From Rhodocyclaceae bacterium (lineage in GTDB: Bacteria; Pseudomonadota; Gammaproteobacteria; Burkholderiales; Rhodocyclaceae), in assembly GCA_030682175.1 (NCBI GenBank), contig JAUXOM010000006.1, positions 1 to 54,077 of the forward strand: DNA of 54,077 bases, given 5' to 3'. Of the stretch, positions 11,745 to 20,529 are shown piece by piece. The stretch's first letter is position 1, and each line of letters opens with the position of its first letter. The notes beneath the pieces were generated by a model. The model saw only the letters and a list, made by a program, of their open reading frames with translations. It had not been told where the DNA came from and made no database searches. Position numbers and translations under genes: made by a program.

Positions 11745-12370
11745 CACGACTTGTGCTCTGCCGGCCGGCCTGGTTGCTCCATCATGCGCTTGCGCCGTTC
11801 GGCGCGATTCTTGCGGATCATGCTGACGTCCTGCGACATGTCGGTATAGGCGGCCAGCAGCGCCTGGTCGAAATTGGCCAGCTCACCGCCGTTGGCCAGC
11901 CGGGACGCCGTGGCTGCTTCGGCAGTGCCATAGGCGACCTTGCTGCGCTTGGTCATCACGCCCTTGAGCGACGAACCGACGAGGAAGCTCGCCTTGTCGA
12001 CTTCAACCAGCGGCTTCACCTCGCTGGCCGCGGCATTGTCGCCCACCCAGATCGCCTTGGGCTCCCGGTCGATATTGAGCGAGAGGCTGATGGCGGCACA
12101 GTGGATCGAACAGGTGCCGTCGGCGAGGTTGTCAGCGTAATGGACCAGCATGCGCGAGTGATGGAACTGCTTGCGGTCCATGCCGCAATAGGGGCACTTC
12201 GGATATTTCGCAATGTCATTTTCATGCGCCTGCGGATCCGCTGCCTGCTTGGGCAGGAACTGCAATGGCGTGCCGTCGCCCGGACATTCTGCGGCGTGGG
12301 CCGGGAGGGTGCCGACAACAAGTCCGGCACCGGCAAGCAGGGACAATTTCAGTGCTTCACGACGATCCAT
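11744..12370 (-). CDS. NosL-like protein with Tat-type signal
   Basis: The 208-residue protein begins MDRREALKLSLLAGAG, a twin-arginine-like leader, and carries CPYCGM near residue 65 followed by FHHSRMLVHY and a further Cys pair (GTCSIHC). This resembles NosL with extra potential metal ligands. The start at 12370 is chosen because AAGGAG lies 6-11 bases upstream; the frame is open for 59 codons more. A basic C-terminus (RKNRAERRKRMM) is unusual for an exported protein. It is the first gene of a two-gene unit, divergent from a TonB-dependent receptor, which suggests a joint metal-uptake role. Confidence 0.7.
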   Translation of the reverse strand: MDRREALKLSLLAGAGLVVGTLPAHAAECPGDGTPLQFLPKQAADPQAHENDIAKYPKCPYCGMDRKQFHHSRMLVHYADNLADGTCSIHCAAISLSLNIDREPKAIWVGDNAAASEVKPLVEVDKASFLVGSSLKGVMTKRSKVAYGTAEAATASRLANGGELANFDQALLAAYTDMSQDVSMIRKNRAERRKRMMEQPGRPAEHKS

Positions 12371-12521
12371 GACGATCTCCTTCGAGGATTGAAAACCAGG
12401 TAACGATATTAGGCGCGGCGAAACGGAATGCGGCTGCGGCATAAGGTCGCACCCGTTTGCGTACTTTTCGGTCGCAGTTGCCTGAAAAGATCGGCGTGAC
12501 TGAAGGAAATTCTCCGCCGCC

Positions 12522-12535
12522 TTGACGCGCATCAA
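12522..12535. promoter_or_regulatory. FNR-like box, one mismatch
   Basis: TTGACGCGCATCAA differs from TTGAT-N4-ATCAA at one position. It lies between the divergent NosL-like and TonB-receptor genes and could serve either. A similar perfect box stands at 2934. Confidence 0.45.
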
Positions 12536-12558
12536 CCGGCACGGCAATCGCTGACCGT

Positions 12559-12577
12559 GCGCGACATCATGTCGCGC
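12559..12577. promoter_or_regulatory. Palindromic operator-like site
   Basis: GCGCGACA-TCA-TGTCGCGC is a perfect inverted repeat with 8-base arms. It sits 24 bases from the FNR-like box, between divergent promoters. A metal- or nitric-oxide-responsive repressor would be a natural ligand, but the sequence does not identify one. Confidence 0.4.
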
Positions 12578-12712
12578 GACAGATCGTCACATGTGGCGTT
12601 TCGTCACAGATCCCATGGTTTGCATCGCCTTAGTATCAGCAGGGTCTTGCCTGGCGCACTGCGCAGTATTTTTCGGGCCAATGACATTCGGCTACCTTGA
12701 GGATATCTACCC

Positions 12713-14995
12713 ATGCATTTCAGCAATCGCAACATCCCCCGCTGGCGACTCATCGCGGCACTGCTGGCATTTCCGGCAGCTTTGGCATTTGGCCAGGACA
12801 CTCTGCTGCAGGAAGTGGTCGTTACCTCGACCACCATCGATGACCGGTTTACCGGCAAGCGCGGCGAACCCGCCACCATGCACGAGATCAGCGGTCGGAG
12901 CGTCGATGAAAAACGCCCGGAAAACATGATCGAGATCCTGCGCTCGATACCGGGCGTCACCGCCGACCTGTCCTCCGGCGACGAGATCAAGATCAAGCTG
13001 CGCGGCATCGAGAACCAGCGCTACATGGGCGAAAAGCCCGGCGTGGCCATCGTCATCGATGGTGTGCCGGTGTTCGAGCGCACCGGCAAGGTCAACATCG
13101 ACCTCGATAACATCGAATCGATCAAGGTCATCAAGGGCGGTGCCTCCTACCTGTTCGGGGACGACGCGCTCACGGGTGCGGTCATCATCACCACCAAGCG
13201 CGGTGCGAAATACAAGGGCGTCACGGTTTCCGCCGACGCGGGTGCCTGGGGCTACAACCGTCAGTTGGTGCGTGCGGGTTTTGCCGGTGACTGGGGCAGC
13301 GGCCACCTACAGGCCACGCATCGTTCCGGCGACGATTACTACTGGCAGTCGGCCTACGCGACCGACAACATCGATGGCAACCTGCGCTTCTATCTCTCTG
13401 ATACGTCCGACCTGACCTTCGGTTTCGAGAAATCGGACCGTACCAAGGACAAGCATGGCTCGGTCAAGGGTGCCACGCAGGCCAAGCTCGACCCCACAGG
13501 CGAAATCGGCCGCGACTTCACGCGCATGTATGACGTGAGCCTGCAGAAGTTCAACCTGACGTACGCCAACGATCTGACACCGAACAGCAACATCCTCGCG
13601 ACCCTCTACGAATATCGGGACCAGACGGCCTACTGGTCTTCGCCGCAGCGGGTCGCCGCCAACGGCCAGTCGATCAGCGATTCCACGCCGGGCGCGCAAG
13701 ATCTTTACACGACCTTGAACGATTACGATCAGGTGCAGCGTGGCTTCAAGGCCGAATGGCGCGCCAACGCCGGCAACATGGGTTGGCTGGGCGGGCTCGA
13801 TATCCGGCGCAACACCTACCGGAATGACAACTCGGCCAAGGTCGATTACTGCACACGCATCGACTTTTCGTTTCCCTACACTTGCGCGCCAGCAAACTTC
13901 GTCGCCGCCGGCACGGTGCTGACCGATAACAGCACCGACGAGGCGGTCAATGCGCTTTATGGCGAATTCAAGTTCATCCCCGCGCCGCAATGGACGCTCA
14001 CGCTCAACGGGCGCCACGACAACATCAAGCTCGACTTCTCCTCAGGCTCCACCAACCAAGTCGCAGCCCCCTTCAAGAAGAACAAGTCCTTTAACGTCGC
14101 CTCCTGGCGCACCGGCGCAAACTATGCGGTCGCCCAGGGCTTCGACCTGTTCGGCAACCTCTCCAGCAGCTTCAGGGCGCCGACCGCCGATCAGCTCTAC
14201 AACGGCAGTCTCTCGCCCACCGGCGGCAAGACGCTCAACAACGAAAACCTGAAGCCGGAAAAAGCGCTGAACCTTGAGTTCGGCCTGCGCACCAGGACCG
14301 TAATCGCCGGCGTGGCGACCGACGTCGAGACCGCCATCTTCCAGATCGACCGCAAGGACTTCATTCTCGCCACCACTGGCCAATACAGCGCCAGCACGGC
14401 GGGCGCGCCACAGATGTACGACAACATCGGCGGCGTGCGCAACCGTGGCTTCGAGCTCTCGCTCAAGACGGACCGCAAGCGCACCTTCACCTTCGACGCC
14501 GCCTATAGCTACATCCAGGCCAAATTCACCGACTACGACAACTTCGGCCTGACGCTCGGCAACCCGTACATTCCCGCGCCAACTATCGTCGCCTATAACA
14601 ACACCGGCAACGAGGTGCCACGCGTGCCGCGTCATCAGCTCAACCTGACCTTCGGCTGGCAGCCAAACGACGATTTCCGGCTCGCGCTGGAAGCCGACAC
14701 GCGCTCCTGGTCATGGGCCGACGAGATCAACCAGGAAAAATGGTCCGGCCGCACGCTGTTCAATCTGTCGGCCAACTACGACTTTCGCGAAACCGGCTTC
14801 ATGGGTGCCAAGTGGTCGCTGTTCGCGCGGGTTAACAACCTGTTCGACAAGCGCTACTGGTCGGCCGCGCGCGGCACCAACGACGCATCCGACTACCTGA
14901 CCGGCACCTATGACAATGTTTACAACAGCGAGGATCTATCCATCGTCGTTGGCAAGCCGCGTAGCTGGATAGCCGGCATTTCCGCGACCTTCTGA
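12713..14995 (+). CDS. TonB-dependent outer membrane receptor
   Basis: The 760-residue protein has a signal peptide (to about residue 27), a short N-terminal stretch that could contain the TonB box (LQEVVVTS), a plug domain (IEILRSIPGV, GVAIVIDGVPV, IESIKVIKGGASYLFGDDALTGAVIITTK in the usual order) and a 22-strand-type barrel. The C-terminus ends in Phe (WIAGISATF), typical of outer membrane barrels. It begins a seven-gene plus-strand series that also encodes tonB-exbB-exbD. The divergent NosL-like genes suggest copper or a copper chelate as substrate, as for NosA/OprC, but this is inference; siderophore or heme uptake remain possible. Confidence 0.9.
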   Translation: MHFSNRNIPRWRLIAALLAFPAALAFGQDTLLQEVVVTSTTIDDRFTGKRGEPATMHEISGRSVDEKRPENMIEILRSIPGVTADLSSGDEIKIKLRGIENQRYMGEKPGVAIVIDGVPVFERTGKVNIDLDNIESIKVIKGGASYLFGDDALTGAVIITTKRGAKYKGVTVSADAGAWGYNRQLVRAGFAGDWGSGHLQATHRSGDDYYWQSAYATDNIDGNLRFYLSDTSDLTFGFEKSDRTKDKHGSVKGATQAKLDPTGEIGRDFTRMYDVSLQKFNLTYANDLTPNSNILATLYEYRDQTAYWSSPQRVAANGQSISDSTPGAQDLYTTLNDYDQVQRGFKAEWRANAGNMGWLGGLDIRRNTYRNDNSAKVDYCTRIDFSFPYTCAPANFVAAGTVLTDNSTDEAVNALYGEFKFIPAPQWTLTLNGRHDNIKLDFSSGSTNQVAAPFKKNKSFNVASWRTGANYAVAQGFDLFGNLSSSFRAPTADQLYNGSLSPTGGKTLNNENLKPEKALNLEFGLRTRTVIAGVATDVETAIFQIDRKDFILATTGQYSASTAGAPQMYDNIGGVRNRGFELSLKTDRKRTFTFDAAYSYIQAKFTDYDNFGLTLGNPYIPAPTIVAYNNTGNEVPRVPRHQLNLTFGWQPNDDFRLALEADTRSWSWADEINQEKWSGRTLFNLSANYDFRETGFMGAKWSLFARVNNLFDKRYWSAARGTNDASDYLTGTYDNVYNSEDLSIVVGKPRSWIAGISATF

Positions 14996-15008
14996 GGATG
15001 GGAAGACG

Positions 15009-15905
15009 ATGAAAAGAACTTTGCTTTTCCTGCTCGTCGCCGGCACGCTTGCCCCGGCATGGGCGCAGCACGAGCATCATGCGGCGGCTCCCGCCGGGGC
15101 CGGCGCCCCAGCCACCGAGAGCCGCCGTCCTCCTGCTGACCGTGCCTGGACGCAGCAGCCCCTGCTGCTGCCCGGCAGAAACCCGCGCGGCGAGCGCGCC
15201 CAGGCTCTGCTTCAGCCGCGCGGCATTACTGCCGAAACAGTCACGGTGTTTGCGGCGGAAGGTCCTGCCGAGCGGCGCAAGGTCGCGTATCCGGTTTCTC
15301 CCGAGGGCGTGAAGATTGCCCCGGCCACGCCGCAGATCGGCAACTACCACTGGGTCGTCGCGCGCGAGGAAACACCCGGGGCGGTGAAGGTCGCCTCGAC
15401 GGCCTGGTATTTCGGCAATCCCGGCGATTCGCCGAAGGAACTGCTGAAAGCGCCGAAGCACGAACTGGAGATCGTGCCCGATCCCTTGCCGCGCGAGCAC
15501 GGCCGCTACCGCGAAAGCGAGAAGTGGCGTTTTCTGGTGCGCTTCAACGGGCAGCCACTGGCCAGCCAACCGCTGACGCTGGAAACCGAGTTCGGCTCCC
15601 GCAACAGTTTCGTCACCGATGCTGCCGGCTTCGCCACGGTGCTGTTCCCGCGCGACTTCAAGCCGGCGAAAGAGGATGGCGAGCACGCCGGCCACGGCCG
15701 GCGCTACGGCAAGTTCGTGCTGTCTGCCGAAAAGGATGCAGATGGCAAGCGCTATCTCACCGCCTTCAACCTCAGCTACGGCGAGGACGGCGACCGGAAC
15801 AGGAGTCTGGGCTGGGGCGCCGCCTTCGGCCTGATCGGCATGCTGGCGGCGACGCCGCTGCTGCGCCGTCGCAACGGTGCGCAAGGAGAATCGAAGAATG
15901 CTTAA
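15009..15905 (+). CDS. DUF4198/NikM-like exported protein with C-terminal membrane anchor
   Basis: The 298-residue protein has a signal peptide (to about AWAQ at residue 20), a His-rich mature N-terminus (HEHHAAA), a beta-rich domain like the DUF4198/NikM metal-uptake proteins (HWVVAREETPG, TLETEFGSRN), and a C-terminal TM helix (GWGAAFGLIGMLAATPLL) followed by RRR. Such proteins sit beside TonB receptors and metal transporters and are thought to bind metal in the periplasm. It lies 13 bases after the receptor and overlaps the next gene by 8 bases. Confidence 0.65.
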   Translation: MKRTLLFLLVAGTLAPAWAQHEHHAAAPAGAGAPATESRRPPADRAWTQQPLLLPGRNPRGERAQALLQPRGITAETVTVFAAEGPAERRKVAYPVSPEGVKIAPATPQIGNYHWVVAREETPGAVKVASTAWYFGNPGDSPKELLKAPKHELEIVPDPLPREHGRYRESEKWRFLVRFNGQPLASQPLTLETEFGSRNSFVTDAAGFATVLFPRDFKPAKEDGEHAGHGRRYGKFVLSAEKDADGKRYLTAFNLSYGEDGDRNRSLGWGAAFGLIGMLAATPLLRRRNGAQGESKNA

Positions 15906-16968
15906 GTCACTGTTCCCGACCCTTGGCCGTTTCCGCCTCGTGGTGCAACTGGTCATGCTGTTCGTCACCGTTTATGGCAGCGTCTTCGTCGGCACCTACA
16001 TGGCCGACAAGATATCGAACAACCTGCCGGCACTGTCCTGCGCCTACGACCAGATGAACGGCGGCTACTGTGTGCTGATTCCTACCCAGCACATCATCCA
16101 CCACCGCATCGGCGAAGGCATCGTGCGGGCGCAACAGCTGACTTTCGGCATGGTGCTGCCGCTGCTGATGTCCTTCGTGGCCTTCTTCGCCTTCTTCTTC
16201 GTCATCGGCAAGATGTTCTGCGGCTGGGTCTGCCCGCTCGGCACCTTGCAGGAAATCGTCGGCAAGATCGGTCGCCGCTTTGGCATCGGCTTGCACCGGG
16301 TCGAGGCGACTGATCTGGGCGATGTCAAGCGGGTACGGCCGGTGAAGTGGCTGATCCTGCTCGGGCTGGTATTCCTGCTGCCATTGACGACCGGCCTCGG
16401 CGTCACGCCCCATTCGATGGGCAATCCTTTCTGCGACATCTGCCCCTCGCGCGTGGCGACCACGCTGCTCACCGGCAACACCGAGCAACTGGCTCTGCGG
16501 GTCAACGACAACGTGAGCTTTGGTCTCGGCGCCATCGCCAACCTGCTGATCGGCTTCATGATCGTCGGCGGGCTGGCCATCCGCCAGCCGTTCTGCCGCA
16601 TCTGTCCGCTGCTGGCCTTCAATGCCGTATTCCAGCGGCTCTCGCCCATGCGGCTGGCCAAGCCGACGCGCGCCAACTGCGGCACCTGCCACATCTGCAC
16701 CGACGCCTGCCCCATGGACATTCCCGAAATATCCAGGGAGGAAGGCCGCAAGGCCTACCACGAGGACTGCACCCTCTGCGGCCGCTGCGCCGAATACTGT
16801 CCGCAGGACGGCATCATCAAGCTCAAGTGGGGGCCGTTCGCGCTGTTCGCGTCGAGCCGCGAGTATTACAAGAACCGCGTCAAGGGCGAGTTGCCGGATG
16901 GCACGGTGAAGCCGTTGAAGTTCGTGAGGAACGCTGCCAAGCCAGCGTCAGGCACGGCGGATGCTTGA
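15898..16968 (+). CDS. Membrane polyferredoxin, NapH/NosR/CcoG-like 4Fe-4S protein
   Basis: The 356-residue protein has about five TM helices with CXXXCP cluster motifs in loops (FCGWVCPLG, PFCDICPSR, PFCRICPLL) and a C-terminal two-cluster ferredoxin (CGTCHICTDACP and CTLCGRCAEYCP). NapH, NosR and CcoG-type proteins carry electrons across or within the inner membrane, often for copper or molybdenum enzyme maturation. The ATG at 15898 is preferred to an upstream in-frame one at 15877 because AAGGAGAA precedes it. It may supply electrons to reduce imported Cu(II) or to a reductase; this is inferred from neighbours. Confidence 0.83.
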   Translation: MLKSLFPTLGRFRLVVQLVMLFVTVYGSVFVGTYMADKISNNLPALSCAYDQMNGGYCVLIPTQHIIHHRIGEGIVRAQQLTFGMVLPLLMSFVAFFAFFFVIGKMFCGWVCPLGTLQEIVGKIGRRFGIGLHRVEATDLGDVKRVRPVKWLILLGLVFLLPLTTGLGVTPHSMGNPFCDICPSRVATTLLTGNTEQLALRVNDNVSFGLGAIANLLIGFMIVGGLAIRQPFCRICPLLAFNAVFQRLSPMRLAKPTRANCGTCHICTDACPMDIPEISREEGRKAYHEDCTLCGRCAEYCPQDGIIKLKWGPFALFASSREYYKNRVKGELPDGTVKPLKFVRNAAKPASGTADA

Positions 16969-17863
16969 AGAACTCGCCGCCGGTCAGGTGACGCTGGCGA
17001 CCGTCTGGTTGCTCGGCGTCTCGATGGGCCTGACGGCCTGCACCGTCACCTGCCTGCCGTTCATGGGCACCTGGGCGCTCGGGCGCGCCAGCGGGCAGCG
17101 CGAGGCTTTCCTGCATACCGGCGTGTTCCTCGCCGGCCGCGTCACCACCTACACCATCCTCGCTGCGCTGGCGGGCGCCGTTGGACTCGGACTGGCGCAG
17201 GCGCTGGGTGGAACCTGGGGCAACGCGGTGATCGGCGGGGCGAGCATCCTCGCCGGCCTCTGGCTGCTGGCCAGGCCGGCAGGAAAGGCCTGCGCCACCG
17301 CGCCCAGGTACGCGGCGGGAACCGCTGACGCCGTCCCGCCAGCGCCGACTTTATTGCCCCCCCACGCTCGTCCCACGGGGATTTCCTTCGGTCACAACCC
17401 CGGCTCGCTGCCCCCCACAGGGGGGGCGTCGGCTTGGGGCGGCCCTGCGCCGACTTTATTGCCCCCCCACGCTCGCAACCCCGGCTCGCTGCCCCCCACA
17501 GGGGGGACGTCGGCTTGGGGCGGCCCTACGCCGACTTTCAGGGTGGTACAGGTGCATCGTCGCAAGCTCGACAGCCTGCCGCCGCTGTTTCTCGGCGCGG
17601 CGCTGTCGCTGACGCCCTGCATGCCACTGGCTTCCTTGCTGGCGCTGGCCGCCAATGCCGGCAGCGCGACCGGAGGGGCGGCCTACGGGCTGGCCTTCGG
17701 CCTCGGTGCGGCCATGACACCGATTCTCGTGCTGGTGCCGCTCGCCGGCCGGCTCGGCCGCGAGCTGCGTGCCGGTCGTCAATGGTTGGCGCGGTGGCTG
17801 CTCTGGAGCGCTGCTGCCGTGCTGATCGTGCTGGGCGTGCGGCGCCTGTTGCTGGTTTTATGA
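16961..17863 (+). CDS. DsbD/TauE-SafE-like (UreH-domain) membrane protein carrying an in-frame repeat insertion
   Basis: The 300-residue protein has six expected TM helices in two halves (GLTACTVTCLPFMGTW in the first, LSLTPCMPLASLLAL in the second), each with a Cys-Pro type motif as in the DsbD_2/UreH family linked to copper or reductant transport. Residues 128-193, between the halves, do not belong to the family. They are translated from two tandem copies of a DNA repeat (17342-17539) also present in dabA. The gene overlaps the preceding one by 8 bases and tonB by 4 (ATGA). Confidence 0.72.
   Translation: MLEELAAGQVTLATVWLLGVSMGLTACTVTCLPFMGTWALGRASGQREAFLHTGVFLAGRVTTYTILAALAGAVGLGLAQALGGTWGNAVIGGASILAGLWLLARPAGKACATAPRYAAGTADAVPPAPTLLPPHARPTGISFGHNPGSLPPTGGASAWGGPAPTLLPPHARNPGSLPPTGGTSAWGGPTPTFRVVQVHRRKLDSLPPLFLGAALSLTPCMPLASLLALAANAGSATGGAAYGLAFGLGAAMTPILVLVPLAGRLGRELRAGRQWLARWLLWSAAAVLIVLGVRRLLLVL
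17342..17539. repeat. Two tandem copies of a palindromic repeat inserted in frame in a coding gene
   Basis: Unit 1 (17342-17446) and unit 2 (17447-17528) both begin GCGCCGACTTTATTGCCC, contain CCCGGCTCGCTGCCCCCC-ACA-GGGGGG and end in GTCGGCTTGGGGCGGCCCT. A third start (CGCCGACTTT) follows at 17529. Unit 1 has about 23 extra bases. The insertion is 198 bases, a multiple of three without stop codons. A related copy in the opposite orientation relative to its gene lies at 37407-37519. Confidence 0.85.
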
Positions 17864-18516
17864 CGACGCGGGATCGATTCGCCGAATCCTTCCGGCCGGA
17901 ACGTGCGGCGGGACTGCTACTCGTCGTGGCATTGCACGCCGCCGCGCTGTGGGGTTTGTGGCAGCACCGGTTGCTGCCGGCGCCGCAGGATGCATTGACC
18001 TTGTTCGTCAACTTCATCACCCCGCCCGCCCCGGAAAAGCAGGCAGAACCCAGGCGCCCGCCGCCGCCCAAGCCGAAACCGGTCGAGAAACCGCAGCCGA
18101 GGCAGATCGTCGCCGCGACGCCGGTGGTCGCTCCCACCGATTATGTCGCCCCGCCAGCCCCCTCGCCACGGCCAATGCCAACCCCGGTGATCGAGGCTCC
18201 GCCAATGCCGTTACCGGCCGGGCCGGTGGCACTTTCCGCCGAACTGGCCGTGGCCTGTCCGCAACGCGCCGCGCCGGCCTATCCGGCCCGCTCACGCCGC
18301 CTGGGCGAGGAAGGCGTCGTCGTGCTGCATGTGGAATTGACGGAGAGCGGCGCAATCGCCAACGCGCGCATTCGCAGCAGCAGCGGCTTCGCGCGCCTTG
18401 ACGAGGCGGCACTGGGCGCCGTGAAAACCTGGCGCTGCACGCCGGCAACGCGCAACGGCCAGCCCGTGCGCGCCACCGCGCTGCAACCCTTCAATTTTGT
18501 CCTGCAGGAAAGTTGA
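17860..18516 (+). CDS. tonB: Energy transducer TonB
   Basis: The 218-residue protein has one N-terminal TM helix (AAGLLLVVALHAAALWGLW), a Pro/Lys-rich periplasm-spanning region (PPPPKPKPVEKPQP) and a C-terminal TonB domain (AYPARSRRLGEEGVVVL, SSSGFARLDEAALGAVKTW). It couples the proton motive force to the receptor. The ATG at 17860 overlaps the upstream stop. The frame is open upstream because of the GC-rich repeat in the neighbouring gene, but the shorter start places the TM helix correctly. It forms one unit with exbB and exbD. Confidence 0.92.
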   Translation: MTTRDRFAESFRPERAAGLLLVVALHAAALWGLWQHRLLPAPQDALTLFVNFITPPAPEKQAEPRRPPPPKPKPVEKPQPRQIVAATPVVAPTDYVAPPAPSPRPMPTPVIEAPPMPLPAGPVALSAELAVACPQRAAPAYPARSRRLGEEGVVVLHVELTESGAIANARIRSSSGFARLDEAALGAVKTWRCTPATRNGQPVRATALQPFNFVLQES

Positions 18517-18520
18517 TCGC

Positions 18521-19204
18521 ATGGAACCAACCGTTGTCGAAGGACTGGGCTTCGCCCACTTTCTCACCCAGGCCGACGCTGTCGGCAAGAGCGTGCTGCT
18601 CGTGTTGCTGCTGCTTTCCGTGGCGAGCTGGTATCTGATTGTCACGCGCACACTGGCGAACTGGCTCGCCGGACGCCGGGCCGCTGCCTTCCTGCACAGA
18701 TTCTGGCAGGCCGGTTCGCTGGTTGAGGTGGCAGATTCACTGCAAAACCACCCCGACAATGCCTTTGCCGTCCTCGTCGATGAGGCGCTGCAGGCGCAGG
18801 CGAACGCCGACCGGGAGAACCTCGCGGTAGCAGGCGGCATGGCGGAGTATCTGACCCGCACCCTGAACAATGCGGTAGACCGCGAAGCGGCCGCGGCGGA
18901 ACATGGCCTGACAGTGCTGGCGTCGGCCGGCTCTGCCGCGCCCTACATCGGCTTGTTCGGCACGGTCTGGGGCATCTACCATGCGCTGGTGCAGATCGGC
19001 ATGAGCGGTCAGGGTACGCTCGACAAGGTGGCCGGCCCGGTGGGCGAAGCGCTGATCATGACGGCGCTCGGCTTGGCGGTGGCGATTCCGGCGGTGCTGG
19101 CCTACAACGCCTTCAACCGCAGGAACCGCATGTGGCTATCGCGGCTGGAGTCCTTCGCTCACGATCTCTATGTGCTGCTGACGGTGAAAAATGGCCAACG
19201 CTGA
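18521..19204 (+). CDS. exbB: ExbB proton-channel component (MotA/TolQ/ExbB family)
   Basis: The 227-residue protein has three TM helices and the conserved family core (SAAPYIGLFGTVWGIYHAL, then LIMTALGLAVAIPAVLAYN). It forms the inner membrane complex with ExbD and TonB. It starts 4 bases after tonB and overlaps exbD by 14 bases, so it belongs to a dedicated TonB system for the receptor at 12713. Confidence 0.93.
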   Translation: MEPTVVEGLGFAHFLTQADAVGKSVLLVLLLLSVASWYLIVTRTLANWLAGRRAAAFLHRFWQAGSLVEVADSLQNHPDNAFAVLVDEALQAQANADRENLAVAGGMAEYLTRTLNNAVDREAAAAEHGLTVLASAGSAAPYIGLFGTVWGIYHALVQIGMSGQGTLDKVAGPVGEALIMTALGLAVAIPAVLAYNAFNRRNRMWLSRLESFAHDLYVLLTVKNGQR

Positions 19205-19607
19205 CATCTCCCGGCGCCGTCACGGTGCGCCGATGGCTGACATGAATGTGGTGCCGCTCGTCGATGTGATGCTGGTGCTGCTGGTGATCTTCATCGTCAC
19301 GGCGCCGCTGCTCACGCATGCGGTGAAAATCGACCTGCCGAAGGCATCTTCCAGTGCCAACATCACCAAGCCGGAGCACATCGAGTTCGGCATCCGGGAA
19401 AGTGGCGATCTCTACTGGAATGGCGAACAGATCACGCTCGCGGCGCTGCCACAACGCTTTGCGCAGGAGGCGCCGAAGCAGCCGCAACCGGAAGTGCATA
19501 TCCGCGCCGACCGCCTCGTCCATTACGAAAAGGTCGCCCAGGTCATGGCACTTGCCGCCAAGGCGGGACTGGTCAGAATCGGCTTTGTGAGCGAACCGCA
19601 AGAATAA
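19191..19607 (+). CDS. exbD: ExbD/TolR-family transport protein
   Basis: The 138-residue protein has one N-terminal TM helix with the essential Asp (MNVVPLVDVMLVLLVIFIV) and a periplasmic domain. It is a normal length for ExbD. It overlaps exbB and ends the tonB-exbB-exbD unit. Confidence 0.93.
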   Translation: MANADISRRRHGAPMADMNVVPLVDVMLVLLVIFIVTAPLLTHAVKIDLPKASSSANITKPEHIEFGIRESGDLYWNGEQITLAALPQRFAQEAPKQPQPEVHIRADRLVHYEKVAQVMALAAKAGLVRIGFVSEPQE

Positions 19608-19642
19608 GCTGTAACCCACACCCACCCAAGGAGGAGACAACG

Positions 19643-20221
19643 ATGCAACGACACCCGCAATGCTGCATGGCCGTCATGGCCTGTTTGTCAGCGCTCGCGC
19701 TGCCTGCGTACGCCAACGAGGCGCAACTGTTGGAGGAGGCGCGCACGATTCCGCAGAAGATGCAGCCGAAACTTCTGGAGGTGCTCCAAGGAGAAATCCT
19801 CAAGACCGGTCATGTGGGTGCCATCGCCGTGTGCCGCGACAAGGCGCCGCAAATGGCGAAAGCATTGTCCGAGCAGACCGGCTGGGCCATTCGTCGCGTC
19901 AGCCTGAAAAACCGCAATCCCAAGGCGGTGCCGGATACCTGGGAGCAAGCCGTGCTGCATGATTTCGAGCGCCGCCTCGCCGCCGGCGAAGACCCGATGA
20001 AGATCGACAAGGGCGAACTGGTCAGCATCGACGGCCAGAAGGTCTATCGCTACATGAAAGCATTGCCGACGCAGGACCTCTGCCTCGACTGCCACGGCAA
20101 GACGAGCAGCCTCGCGCCCGGCGTCGAAGCCATGCTGAAAGAGCTGTATCCGGACGACAAGGCCACCGGCTACGGCGGGAAGCAGATTCGCGGCGCCATC
20201 ACGGCCAGGAAGCCGCTGTAG
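19643..20221 (+). CDS. DUF3365 (c-type heme family) periplasmic protein
   Basis: The 192-residue protein has a signal peptide (to about PAYA at residue 24), a DUF3365/Tll0287-like domain (GAIAVCRDKAPQMAKAL, WAIRRVSLKNRNPKAVPD) and a single CXXCH at residues 147-151 (CLDCH). Family members bind one c-type heme and are thought to sense redox or gas ligands. A clear AAGGAGGAG precedes the ATG. It lies 35 bases after exbD and may be co-transcribed; its function here is unknown. Confidence 0.8.
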   Translation: MQRHPQCCMAVMACLSALALPAYANEAQLLEEARTIPQKMQPKLLEVLQGEILKTGHVGAIAVCRDKAPQMAKALSEQTGWAIRRVSLKNRNPKAVPDTWEQAVLHDFERRLAAGEDPMKIDKGELVSIDGQKVYRYMKALPTQDLCLDCHGKTSSLAPGVEAMLKELYPDDKATGYGGKQIRGAITARKPL

Positions 20222-20374
20222 GGAAAATACTGGAACGGCGGAGCGGTTGTTCGCTTCACCCGCGGCGCAGCCGACACCGCCGGCATACAGGTGAAACCCC
20301 GACCAGCTGCTGTTGAGCAAGTCCGGGTTCGTTATTTCGGCGCAAGCCGGAATCCAGCGCGTTCAGACACCTGG

Positions 20375-20394
20375 ACACCGGCCTGCGCCGGTGT
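20375..20394. repeat. Short palindromic repeat of the widespread 'VTPAQAGV' type (core)
   Basis: ACACCGGC-CTGC-GCCGGTGT is a perfect hairpin. With flanking bases, the minus strand reads VTPAQAGVQ, the well-known spurious peptide of an intergenic repeat common in proteobacteria. The whole element probably spans about 20340-20400. Confidence 0.6.
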
Positions 20395-20424
20395 GACGGA
20401 CTTATTCGGTGTTTCCCCAAATAG

Positions 20425-20509
20425 AAAAGTCGGCGCTGGCGAGACGGGATGCCCCGCAGCGGGTATGAAATACCCCGCATGGGGTACGGCGCAGCCGGCC
20501 CGCCGCCAA
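20425..20509. repeat. Intergenic repeat (family A), copy 1
   Basis: About 85 bases running from AAAAGTCGGCGCTGGCG to CCCGCCGCCAA, with internal inverted segments around GGGTATGAAAT. The copy at 45438-45521 has the same order of blocks and only scattered differences, and 2823-2850 is a partial copy. Ends are inverted (GGCG-GACGG against CCGTC-CGCC in copy 2), so RNA or DNA could fold into a cruciform. Confidence 0.75.
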
Positions 20510-20529
20510 TAAACCTGGAAAAAGCAGTT

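Larger units (their letters stand above)
12371..12712. other. Divergent regulatory region between the NosL pair and the TonB receptor
   Basis: This 342-base gap holds no gene that I can support. It contains an FNR-like box (12522-12535) and a strong palindrome (12559-12577). These are listed separately. Confidence 0.6.
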
